From the NCBI GenBank assembly GCA_913058195.1, contig CAJXPP010000054.1, positions 1-10,344 of the forward strand: a DNA stretch of 10,344 nucleotides, given 5' to 3'. Both the position numbers and the translations under genes were made by a program. The notes under the pieces were generated by a model. The model was given only the letters and a program-made list of their open reading frames with translations. It had not been told where the DNA came from and ran no database searches. How positions within the stretch are numbered: position 1 is the stretch's first letter; each line of letters begins with the position of its first letter. Shown here piece by piece: positions 1 to 6,798 of this stretch. Source of the DNA: an uncultured Gammaproteobacteria bacterium (GTDB taxonomy: Bacteria; Pseudomonadota; Gammaproteobacteria; Nitrosococcales; Methylophagaceae).

Positions 1-48
1 CGAGATCATGCCTAGTCTCGTGGGCTCGGAGATGTGTATAAGAGACAG
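1..48 (+). other. Illumina Nextera i7 adapter (sequencing artefact)
   Basis: Bases 1-6 (CGAGAT) match the end of the P7 flow-cell primer. Bases 7-14 (CATGCCTA) match the primer form of Nextera index N706. Bases 15-29 (GTCTCGTGGGCTCGG) are the read-2 transposase adapter, and 30-48 (AGATGTGTATAAGAGACAG) are the 19-bp Tn5 mosaic end. This is untrimmed library adapter, not genomic DNA, and genuine sequence starts at 49. The mosaic end must not be read as a natural Tn5 end. Confidence 0.98.
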
Positions 49-281
49 GTAATAAGGCAGGTACAGCCTATCATAAGATAGTGAATGCTCACATTTATGA
101 GGACCAGCTTGAGTTAATGAGAGATGTGCAACTAAAACGCACACCGCTTGAATCACCACAATTAATTATTAATCCAGATATTAAATCATTAGAAGATCTT
201 GAGTCATGGGTATCACTGGATGATTTTGAAGTCATAGGCTACGAATGCCACGAACCTATTCGATATCCTTTTTCAGTATAA
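49..281 (+). CDS. thyA: Thymidylate synthase, C-terminal part (5' end missing)
   Basis: ThyA makes dTMP from dUMP using 5,10-methylenetetrahydrofolate in the cytoplasm. Only about 76 C-terminal residues are present. The frame is open from the first genomic base, the first whole codon is at 51, and the stop is TAA at 279-281. An internal GTG at 81 could be mistaken for a start, but the frame continues upstream with family-like residues (YHKIVNAH). The NAHIY motif (84-98) corresponds to the conserved DxHxY-type segment whose His and Tyr contact dUMP in characterised enzymes. It is followed by an LxLxR-like stretch, the INPDIK segment, a DDFEVIGYECH segment and the terminal YPFSV. This tail resembles the ThyA of Vibrio-type gammaproteobacteria. 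Truncation is due to the contig end and adapter, not decay. The next gene starts 19 bp downstream on the same strand, so co-transcription is likely. Confidence 0.93.
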
Positions 282-300
282 TTGTTAGGGAGAAAACTAA

Positions 301-750
301 ATGCAGAAGTCTTTATTTATAGTGTGGCATGACTCTTTTATTCAAGCTGAACCGATCATTGATGAGCAGCATCGAGGTGTGTTGGCTACGATTAATTCCT
401 TACATTATTTTCTGCAGCAAGGGCAGGGACTAGAGGCCTTAATGCCAACAGTAAAGATTTGTATAAGTTATATGCGGTTCCATGCGGCAACAGAAGAGGG
501 GATCTTGCGTGCTGCTAATTACCCAGATCTTGATGCCTACATTGAGGATTCTTCGAAAGTAATTGAGGATTTTAAGACGGTGTGTAAAGAAGCTATCCTT
601 AATAGAGAGCCAGAGCAGGTATTAGTTTTTTTACGCCAATGGTGGCAGAGCCATATCGAACTGCATGAAGAAATCACACCACTAATAACTGAGATTAAAG
701 GCCAATTTTGTCGATTAGATGAACATGAAAAAGAAAAGCAGGAAAAGTAA
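301..750 (+). CDS. Hemerythrin-like protein with degenerate diiron site
   Basis: A 149-residue single-domain protein of the bacteriohemerythrin family, whose usual members bind O2 at a non-haem diiron centre in a four-helix bundle. Visible landmarks are an N-terminal W-H-D-S-F segment, IDEQH with His24, His61 with Glu65 (HAATE), a YP pair at 74-75, and WWQSH with His118. Aligned on the family pattern, the two helix-C histidines (YPxxxxHxxxH) are replaced by Tyr80 and Ser84, and the final Asp is Glu123. The usual seven-ligand set is therefore incomplete. A poly-charged tail (DEHEKEKQEK) ends the protein, and no signal peptide is seen, so it is probably cytoplasmic. The ATG is preceded by AGGGAG at 287-292. 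The 19-bp gap after thyA suggests one transcript. Function is uncertain: it may bind a single iron, act structurally, or be a sensor adaptor. Family assignment is firm; activity is not. Confidence 0.82.
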   Translation: MQKSLFIVWHDSFIQAEPIIDEQHRGVLATINSLHYFLQQGQGLEALMPTVKICISYMRFHAATEEGILRAANYPDLDAYIEDSSKVIEDFKTVCKEAILNREPEQVLVFLRQWWQSHIELHEEITPLITEIKGQFCRLDEHEKEKQEK

Positions 751-839
751 AATGTCGTATTTTCTATAATGTTTTTTAAGGTTCAGTTAATAATCGCGTG
801 GTTTAATGCCTAAAGAGCAATAGTAACGAGGATAAGAAA

Positions 840-1580
840 ATGAGCGCAGCAACAGCGAAGTTAACGTCATACCCAGTCTGGGATCGTACTGTCCGTATTT
901 TTCATTGGTTAAATGTATTTTGCGTATTGGCATTGATTGCAATTGGCACAGTGATTTTAAATGCCAAAGGCTTGGGCGTGACTAATGACGGTAAAATCAT
1001 ATTAAAAACAATTCATGTTTATGTCGGTTATGTATTTGCCATTAATTTAGTATGGCGAATTATATGGGGCTTTATCGGTAGTCGCTTTGCTCGTTGGAAA
1101 ATGGCTTTACCGTTTGGTAGTGAATATAAGGAGCAATTAAAAGCCTATATTGACGGTGCTAAACACAATAAACTGGTTGGCTTTTTGGGGCATAACCCGA
1201 TTGCTCGTTTAATGGTCGCTTTGCTGTTTTTATTAATGTCATTACAAGCGATTACTGGTCTCATTTTGGCCGGTACCGATGTCTATATGGCGCCGCTTGG
1301 TAACACGATTAAAGAGTGGGTTGCAACGGACTCAACAACGGTTGAATTAGTGAAACCGTATTCTAAAGAAGGTATCAATGCTGAGGCCTATAAGGAAATG
1401 CGTGATTTTAGAAAGCCGTTTATTACGATGCATTATTATGTGTTTTTCATTTTATTAGGCGCAGTTATTTTGCATCTTGTTGGCGTGCTAGTTTCTGAAC
1501 TGCGTGAACGTAATGGGCTGGTTTCGGCGATGATCACCGGGAAGAAGGTATTTGCTGAGAAGCCGTTTGACGTCGACTAG
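840..1580 (+). CDS. Cytochrome b561 family membrane protein (Ni,Fe-hydrogenase cytochrome b type)
   Basis: A 246-residue inner-membrane di-haem cytochrome b of the prokaryotic b561 family, expected to pass electrons between the quinone pool and a redox partner. Four hydrophobic helices lie near residues 20-40, 57-80, 122-145 and 196-220. Candidate axial haem ligands are His22 (FHW), His59 (IHVYVGY), His198 (MHYY) and His212 (LHLVG), at the expected helix positions. The N-terminal VWDRTVRIFHW and central GHNPIARLMV segments are typical of the hydrogenase-cytochrome-b-like branch. A hydrophilic loop of about 50 residues separates helices 3 and 4. The start is supported by GAGGA at 828-832, seven bases before the ATG. 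A perfect TATAAT lies at 765-770 in the 89-bp gap upstream, but no convincing -35 accompanies it. No hydrogenase, cytochrome c or other partner gene is in the window, so the electron partner is unknown. Confidence 0.88.
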   Translation: MSAATAKLTSYPVWDRTVRIFHWLNVFCVLALIAIGTVILNAKGLGVTNDGKIILKTIHVYVGYVFAINLVWRIIWGFIGSRFARWKMALPFGSEYKEQLKAYIDGAKHNKLVGFLGHNPIARLMVALLFLLMSLQAITGLILAGTDVYMAPLGNTIKEWVATDSTTVELVKPYSKEGINAEAYKEMRDFRKPFITMHYYVFFILLGAVILHLVGVLVSELRERNGLVSAMITGKKVFAEKPFDVD

Positions 1581-1897
1581 AGTTTACTTATCTTAGTTTT
1601 GCTAAGAAACCCACAAATGCCCTTTATGCGAAGCCGAGCATGGGAAGAATTGAATGATCAAACACTCGTCCACTTATTTCCACCAAATAGCCTAGTTTTT
1701 GGCTGTGATAACATGGGGTTGAGGGTGAGGCTTTAAGAATCAGTAAGCCTCTACTATGATCTTGAACAAGTTTAGCTATTTCTTTTTACGTCGACAATGT
1801 GCCAGAAACGGTCAAGTGTTTAGGCTAGTATCATTCCATGTAATGCACCGAATGAAAATACAGAGTAATATCAAACCCCATCATTTAGATTTTGTTT
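1581..1897. other. Non-coding gap with weak inverted repeats
   Basis: No gene is supported in this stretch. A 6-bp hairpin (TCTTAG 1591-1596, CTAAGA 1602-1607, loop of 5) lies just after the cytochrome stop codon, but no U-tract follows, so it is not a convincing intrinsic terminator. A second inverted repeat pairs GAGGCTT at 1727-1733 with AAGCCTC at 1745-1751 around an 11-base loop. A 39-codon open frame at 1617-1736 has no ribosome binding site and no recognisable similarity. The promoter of the downstream three-gene unit presumably lies in the 3' half, but I could not pick a confident -35/-10 pair. Confidence 0.5.
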
Positions 1898-2803
1898 ATG
1901 AATAAATTAATCATTCTATTGACGACGCTTGCTATATTTCTGACAGCTTGCGACCAACCAGCCACTGACAATGCGTTACAGTATAGTACTGCTCCGATTG
2001 AAGACGCTGTGGTAATGTATCGCCTCGCTATTCATCCCTTACACAATCCGCAAAAGCTTTTCGAAGCTTATCAGCCGCTGGTTGACTATATCAATAGTCA
2101 TCTACAAGGTGTGCAGCTTGAATTGGAAGCGTCACGAGACTACCCAACATACGAAAAGAAATTCCGTGCTCGCGAGCCAGCGTTTTTAGTACCTAACCCA
2201 TGGCAAACGTTACAAGCGATGGATAGAAATTATCATGTCATTGGAATGGCAGGAGATGCCAGTGATTTTAAGGGGATATTTATTATTCGTAAAGACAGCA
2301 ATATCAAGGTACCGAAGGATCTGAATGGCAAGGTAGTCAGTTATCCTGCTGCTACCGCACTCGCCGCCGCTATTATGCCACAGTACTTTTTATATACTCA
2401 TGGGATCGATATTAATCAGGATATTCAGAACCTATACGTTGGATCTCAAGAATCCTCTATTATGAATGTCTATCTTGAAAAAGTAGCTGTGGGTGCTACG
2501 TGGCCACCACCATGGCGATTATTTCAAAAAGATCACCCTGAAAAAGCGAAACAACTCAAAATTATTTGGCAAACTCCATCACTGATAAATAACTCGGTGA
2601 TGGTACGCGATGATGTCCCTGAGGCCATTAGTAAGCAGGTACAAAATATACTTGTGGGCTTGGCTGATACGCCACAGGGCCAAGATATTCTCTCTGGCAT
2701 GGAAACTGACCGTATATATTCGGCCAATGATGCCGACTACAGTATCGTCCGTGACTATATTAAACACTTCGAGGAAGTCGTGCGCCCAGTGGAAAATCAG
2801 TAA
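1898..2803 (+). CDS. PhnD-like periplasmic substrate-binding lipoprotein
   Basis: A 301-residue protein of the phosphate/phosphite/phosphonate-binding (PhnD-like) periplasmic family. It has a short N-terminus, a hydrophobic stretch and a lipobox LTAC with Cys18, so it is predicted to be a lipoprotein cleaved by signal peptidase II. The body has family landmarks: an opening YRLAIHPLHNP strand, PLVDYINSHL, a YEKKF helix, VPNPWQTL, an IIRKDSNIKVPKDLNGKVV segment and GSQESSIMNVYLEKVAVGA. The ATG at 1898 is preferred over a TTG six bases upstream because it gives a standard signal sequence. No good Shine-Dalgarno is visible. The stop overlaps the next start by one base (TAATG), implying translational coupling to the GGDEF/EAL gene. 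No ABC permease or ATPase is nearby, so a sensing role is more likely than transport. The ligand is unknown, and the PhnD label does not establish phosphonate binding. Confidence 0.85.
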   Translation: MNKLIILLTTLAIFLTACDQPATDNALQYSTAPIEDAVVMYRLAIHPLHNPQKLFEAYQPLVDYINSHLQGVQLELEASRDYPTYEKKFRAREPAFLVPNPWQTLQAMDRNYHVIGMAGDASDFKGIFIIRKDSNIKVPKDLNGKVVSYPAATALAAAIMPQYFLYTHGIDINQDIQNLYVGSQESSIMNVYLEKVAVGATWPPPWRLFQKDHPEKAKQLKIIWQTPSLINNSVMVRDDVPEAISKQVQNILVGLADTPQGQDILSGMETDRIYSANDADYSIVRDYIKHFEEVVRPVENQ

Positions 2804-5199
2804 TGTTAGAAAAACTACATCAATTCATACTTGGCACATTACGCCGACAACTGATTTTCGGGATGACACTGACAGTGGCATTAACAATGGCTCTGTTTAT
2901 CTGGAATGTTACAAATCGCCAACAAACTGTGGAGATGAATCAAAATAAAGAACAAGCAATCGCGCTTGCTGACAGTTTAGTTACATCTTCGGCAATTTGG
3001 GTTGCTTCACGGGATTTCAGTGGGCTGCAAGAAATAGTCGATGGCGTATCGCGCTATCCTAATTTAAATCACGCTATTGTGCTTGGCTTACGCGGACAAG
3101 TATTGGCACATACCGATAAAAGTAAAGTGGGGTTGTACATCACTGAACCTCAATATAAATCAGAACATCAAAGCGTACAGCTATCGGCAAATATGATAGC
3201 TGTCACAAAAGCCATCATGTTAGCCGATAGGAAAATTGGTAGGGTACGCATCAGTTTAGATCGTGGGCCTTACCTCGCTGAAATCATAAAAATCAGAAGA
3301 AATGGTCTTTTTTATGCGTTAACAGCCATTTTATTTGTTGCAATCATTGCTTCTCTAGCTAGTCGCTATTTGACTCGCCGCTTGAATATGATCCAACTAG
3401 TGGCCGATGAGGTGCAAGCTGGTGCTAATTTGCGCGTAGTTATGTCTGGTGATGATGAAGCTGCGCTACTCGCGAGACAATTCAATAGTATGCTGGACAG
3501 TTTGGCGCAGCGAGAGGCACAGCTTGCCTCCTTTTACTCATTAGATCTTGTTGGTTTAACCATTACTTCGCCAGAAAAAGTTTGGATCAGCATTAACCGT
3601 TATTTATGCGTCATGCTGGAATATTCTGAGCAAGAGCTACAAGATATGACATGGGCCCAACTGACTCATCCAGATGATTTGGCTGCCGATGTTGAACAGT
3701 TCAACAAATTGTTGGCAAATGAAATTGATGGGTACAGCATAGAAAAACGATTTATTAGTCGAACAGGTAAAGTCATCCCAACCAAGATAGTGGTTCGTTG
3801 TGTTCACAAAGAAGATGCTAGTATCGATTATATTATAGCGATGGTTGAAGACCTTAGTCAAAACAAGGCTGATGCGATTAAGATCGAACATCTTGCATTT
3901 TTTGATCCCTTGACACAGTTACCAAACCGACGGCTACTTCATGACAGGTTAAACCAAGCATTAGTATTCAGTGCTCGTAATAAACATCATGGCGCCGTGT
4001 TATTTCTTGATCTTGATCACTTTAAATCGCTGAACGACACACTAGGCCATGACAAGGGGGATATACTGCTGCAACAGGTTGCTAAACGATTACTTTCATG
4101 TGTCCGTGAGGGTGATACAGTATCGCGCTTTGGCGGTGATGAATTTGTAATCCTACTGGAAGGTTTAAGTAAAAGCTCCATTGCGGCGGCTACTGAAGTA
4201 AAGAATATTTCGAATAATATTTTGGACTCTCTTAATCAGCCCTATATTATCGCTCAGCATACACAATCCAGTAGCAGCAGTATGGGCGTCACGCTATTTC
4301 TAGCTCATGAATCAAGCGTTGACGAGTTGATAAAACAGTCTGATATTGCCATGTATCAGGCTAAACAGGATGGACGCAATGCTTTGCGTTTCTTCGATCC
4401 ACAGATGCAGAATAGCCTCAATGAACGTGTTGCGTTAGAGCGAGATTTAGGTGACGCGCTAGAGTATCAACAGTTTCAATTGTATTATCAATTACAAGTC
4501 GATAACTCAAATACACCTGTCGGGGCAGAAGCGTTGATCCGTTGGTTTCATCCTGAACGAGGACTGGTGCCTCCCCTAGACTTTATTCCAATCGCTGAAG
4601 ATTCGGGCATTATTATCGAGATAGGTCAATGGGTACTTGATACAGCATGCGCTCAGCTTAAATTATGGCAGCAAAATAACCAAACCGCTGAACTCTCATT
4701 ATCAGTAAATGTCAGTGCCAAGCAATTTCATCAGTCCGATTTTATTGAAAAAGTAATGTATGCTGTTCAAAGTTATGACATTAACCCCGCATTTCTCAAA
4801 CTCGAATTAACAGAGAGTCTGTTACTCAATAATCTCGAAGGCATTATTGGCAAAATGAATGCATTGGCAATAGTGGGTATTCAATTTTCATTAGATGACT
4901 TTGGTACAGGATATTCATCATTACAATATTTAAAGCAGTTACCACTGTATCAACTTAAGATCGACAAGTCCTTCGTCGATGATCTTGTTAGTGATAGTAA
5001 CGACCAAGCAATTGTACATACTATTATTGCGATGGCACATAGTTTGGGATTAAATGTTATTGCCGAGGGTGTAGAAACGAAAGAGCAACAGCAACAATTA
5101 TTTGCTTCGGGTTGCATGCACTATCAAGGGTATCTATTTAGCAAACCAGTGCCCATTTTAGAATTTGAAAAATTGTTATCCCAATCTATTCCTGCATAG
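2803..5199 (+). CDS. Membrane HAMP-PAS-GGDEF-EAL cyclic-di-GMP enzyme
   Basis: A 798-residue inner-membrane protein that can in principle both make and degrade cyclic-di-GMP. Domain order: TM1 about 17-36, a periplasmic region of about 130 residues, TM2 about 168-187, HAMP about 188-241, PAS about 242-355, GGDEF about 365-530 and EAL about 545-790. The cyclase site is intact (GGDEF at 444-448), and an inhibitory I-site RxxD (435-438) sits exactly five residues before it. The phosphodiesterase site also looks intact: EAL at 576-578, an NVSAKQF segment, LELTES, DDFGTG at 698-703, LKIDKSF, AEGVET and a YQGYLFSKP end. Its ATG overlaps the stop of the upstream binding-protein gene. The likely arrangement is a periplasmic lipoprotein that docks on the periplasmic region and alters the cyclase/phosphodiesterase balance, as in NspS-MbaA. 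The net direction of activity cannot be told from sequence. Confidence 0.93.
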   Translation: MLEKLHQFILGTLRRQLIFGMTLTVALTMALFIWNVTNRQQTVEMNQNKEQAIALADSLVTSSAIWVASRDFSGLQEIVDGVSRYPNLNHAIVLGLRGQVLAHTDKSKVGLYITEPQYKSEHQSVQLSANMIAVTKAIMLADRKIGRVRISLDRGPYLAEIIKIRRNGLFYALTAILFVAIIASLASRYLTRRLNMIQLVADEVQAGANLRVVMSGDDEAALLARQFNSMLDSLAQREAQLASFYSLDLVGLTITSPEKVWISINRYLCVMLEYSEQELQDMTWAQLTHPDDLAADVEQFNKLLANEIDGYSIEKRFISRTGKVIPTKIVVRCVHKEDASIDYIIAMVEDLSQNKADAIKIEHLAFFDPLTQLPNRRLLHDRLNQALVFSARNKHHGAVLFLDLDHFKSLNDTLGHDKGDILLQQVAKRLLSCVREGDTVSRFGGDEFVILLEGLSKSSIAAATEVKNISNNILDSLNQPYIIAQHTQSSSSSMGVTLFLAHESSVDELIKQSDIAMYQAKQDGRNALRFFDPQMQNSLNERVALERDLGDALEYQQFQLYYQLQVDNSNTPVGAEALIRWFHPERGLVPPLDFIPIAEDSGIIIEIGQWVLDTACAQLKLWQQNNQTAELSLSVNVSAKQFHQSDFIEKVMYAVQSYDINPAFLKLELTESLLLNNLEGIIGKMNALAIVGIQFSLDDFGTGYSSLQYLKQLPLYQLKIDKSFVDDLVSDSNDQAIVHTIIAMAHSLGLNVIAEGVETKEQQQQLFASGCMHYQGYLFSKPVPILEFEKLLSQSIPA

Positions 5200-5210
5200 G
5201 AATACTCACT

Positions 5211-5876
5211 ATGGATGCATCATCAAATATGAACGAAATACTAGTATTGGGAGATTCTCATACGCCGATATTTAATCATCCCGCATTCAGAAGGCATTTT
5301 CCTGATATTATCTTTAATGTGGTTACTGTCATTGGGGCAACAGCATCCGGCTTGGAAAATCCGAATACCAAAACACAAGCCTATCCAATCTTTAAAAAAG
5401 CACTCAATCAGTCCGTAGCAAACCACGTTATTATCATGTTAGGTGAAGTCGATACTGGTTTTGTGATCTGGTATCGCGCCAATAAGTATCAAGAGTCAGT
5501 ATCAGTGATGATGGAGCGAGCCATCACCAGTTATGGTAATTTCTTAAAAGAAGTGTCTAAACGTTTTGATGTAGTATGCATCAGTACACCTTTACCCACC
5601 ATCCAAGATGACAATGACTGGGGTGACGTCGCTAACGCGAGAAAAGAGGTGACAGCATCTCTTAGTGAAAGAACGTCCTTAACCCTGCAATTTAATCGTT
5701 ATATTCAGTCATTTTGCGATCAACATAGTATTTCGTATCTCATGCTTGATGGAGAGTGTATTGGTCAAGATGGCGTGATCTCCAACCAGTTGGTGAATAG
5801 CGATCCCAATAATCATCACTACGATCCAGATAGTTACTCGCAGTTACTGATCAAGAATTTGGCAACGTTATTGTGA
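5211..5876 (+). CDS. SGNH/GDSL hydrolase-like protein
   Basis: A 221-residue protein with an SGNH-hydrolase pattern. Block I is GDSH at 14-17 (candidate nucleophile Ser16). A glycine-containing GATASGL at 42-48 fits block II. GEVD at 78-81 takes the place of the usual GxND block III, and DPNNHHYD at 198-205 is a plausible block V with the catalytic Asp/His. Such enzymes are esterases, acyltransferases or deacylases, often acting on glycans. GExD-type block III is seen in proteins linked to surface polysaccharides, but no substrate can be named. There is no signal peptide or membrane segment, so it is probably cytoplasmic. It starts 11 bases after the GGDEF/EAL stop, and its ribosome binding site AGGAA (5198-5202) overlaps that stop codon, so it belongs to the same operon. 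Met7 is a possible alternative start, but the spacing favours 5211. No clear terminator follows. Confidence 0.72.
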   Translation: MDASSNMNEILVLGDSHTPIFNHPAFRRHFPDIIFNVVTVIGATASGLENPNTKTQAYPIFKKALNQSVANHVIIMLGEVDTGFVIWYRANKYQESVSVMMERAITSYGNFLKEVSKRFDVVCISTPLPTIQDDNDWGDVANARKEVTASLSERTSLTLQFNRYIQSFCDQHSISYLMLDGECIGQDGVISNQLVNSDPNNHHYDPDSYSQLLIKNLATLL

Positions 5877-6050
5877 TTAAGGTTTCATCATCAAGTAAAT
5901 GAGTGAATAAACCGTACACGATATTTGCGTAGTTCAGTTTTGCATGGTCGTAAAAATAGAGCAATAGGTGACCCGACAAAATAGGTTTACTACAATACGT
6001 TTCAATTAGTTTTTTCACCTACAATTTAATAATCTAACAATCCGCTTTGA

Positions 6051-6052
6051 GT
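6051..6052. repeat. Left copy of IS target-site duplication (GT)
   Basis: The dinucleotide GT directly abuts the left inverted repeat and is repeated at 7282-7283 after the right inverted repeat. A 2-bp duplication fits the 2-3 bp typical of IS30-family insertion. Confidence 0.75.
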
Positions 6053-6079
6053 GGTGACCTCAACTGGTCGATGCAACAC
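6053..6079 (+). repeat. Left terminal inverted repeat (IRL)
   Basis: A 27-bp sequence beginning GGTGACCTCAACTGGTCG that is the exact reverse complement of 7255-7281. The match ends at 6080, where the two ends diverge. Confidence 0.97.
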
Positions 6080-6080
6080 T

Positions 6081-6086
6081 TATAAT
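6081..6086 (+). promoter_or_regulatory. Transposase -10 box in IS left end
   Basis: A perfect TATAAT lies one base inside the left inverted repeat. No good -35 hexamer sits 16-18 bases upstream inside the IRL (around CCTCAA), so transcription from the inserted copy may be weak. A Shine-Dalgarno GGAG at 6103-6106 precedes the ATG at 6115 by eight bases. Confidence 0.5.
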
Positions 6087-6114
6087 CTTTATGTAAAAAG
6101 ATGGAGTGTTGTAA

Positions 6115-6798
6115 ATGGCTTATCGAACACGTATAAAATATACAACGGAACAAAAAAATGAGATATGGGATCGCTGGCAACGAGGTGAATCTCAAAGCTC
6201 TATTGGACGTTTATTTGATAGAGAATCTTCCTCTATATTCGGCTTGTTATCTCCTAGTGGAGGTATCCGTCCTGCGCCTCGCAAACGATCAAAGCTGTCG
6301 CTTACGCTTTCCGAACGGGAAGAAATTTCAAGAGGCATTGTTAAGCAGCTCTCTTTGCGCGCCATGGCAACCCAATTAAAACGTTCACCTTCAACCATTA
6401 GTCGTGAAATAAAACGCAATGGAGGTTATGATTATTATAGAGCTACTATGGCAGATCAATCTGCTTGGGATCGAGCTTGTCGGCCAAAGAAATGTAAGCT
6501 GGCTTGTAATCCATCGTTAAGTAGAAAGGTAGCCAAAAAACTTATGATAAATTGGTCTCCTGAACAAATAGCGGGCTGGCTAAAAAGAACTTACCCCAAC
6601 AATGAGAGCAGCCAAGTGTCGCATGAGACCATATACCGTAGTTTATTTATTCAAACACGTGGCGTGCTTAAAAAGGAGCTGCAACAGTACCTCAGGACAC
6701 AACGAGCAATCCGTCGTTCTAAACATGCAAGCCTTAAAAAAAGGGGCTTGGAAAAATTAAAGATGCCGTATCAATTAGTGAACGGCCAGCCTCCGTAG
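6115..6798 (+). CDS. IS30-family transposase, N-terminal (DNA-binding) frame
   Basis: A 227-residue frame holding the N-terminal half of an IS30-family transposase. It shows a first helix-turn-helix region around residues 9-50 (YTTEQKNEIWDRW, SQSSIGRLF) and a second at about 62-100 (LTLSEREEI, LSLRAMATQL, SPSTISREIKRNGG), followed by WSPEQIAGWL and SHETIYRSLF. After the A7 run at 6736-6742 the family-like sequence continues in the -1 frame, while this frame adds an unrelated tail and stops at TAG 6796-6798. The product alone lacks all three DDE residues. It could bind the IS ends without catalysis and so might act as an inhibitor. A frame change that in effect adds one base gives a 386-residue protein, matching the usual IS30-family length of about 380. 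Confidence 0.9.
   Translation: MAYRTRIKYTTEQKNEIWDRWQRGESQSSIGRLFDRESSSIFGLLSPSGGIRPAPRKRSKLSLTLSEREEISRGIVKQLSLRAMATQLKRSPSTISREIKRNGGYDYYRATMADQSAWDRACRPKKCKLACNPSLSRKVAKKLMINWSPEQIAGWLKRTYPNNESSQVSHETIYRSLFIQTRGVLKKELQQYLRTQRAIRRSKHASLKKRGLEKLKMPYQLVNGQPP

Noticed and set aside
30..48. Tn5-type mosaic end as a natural transposon boundary
   Set aside because: It is directly joined to the Nextera read-2 adapter and an i7 index, so it is a library artefact.
81..281. Small 66-residue protein starting at GTG 81
   Set aside because: The frame continues upstream to the contig end with ThyA-like residues, so this is the tail of thyA and not a separate gene.
1591..1607. Intrinsic terminator after the cytochrome b561 gene
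   Set aside because: The stem is short and AT-rich and is followed by AACCC, not a U-tract.
1654..1665. TTGA-N4-TCAA resembling an FNR/CRP half-site pair
   Set aside because: FNR sites need six bases between TTGA and TCAA; here there are four. It is also more than 200 bases from the next start.
1617..1736. 39-codon open frame after the cytochrome b561 gene
   Set aside because: No ribosome binding site, no recognisable domain, and it lies in a region with unrelated inverted repeats. Chance is the simplest explanation.
5965..6021. TAGGTGA and TCACCTA inverted arms, the left including GGTGACC like the IS end
   Set aside because: Only seven bases match and the similarity to the IS end stops there. 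The arms are 43 bases apart, so an older IS remnant cannot be supported.
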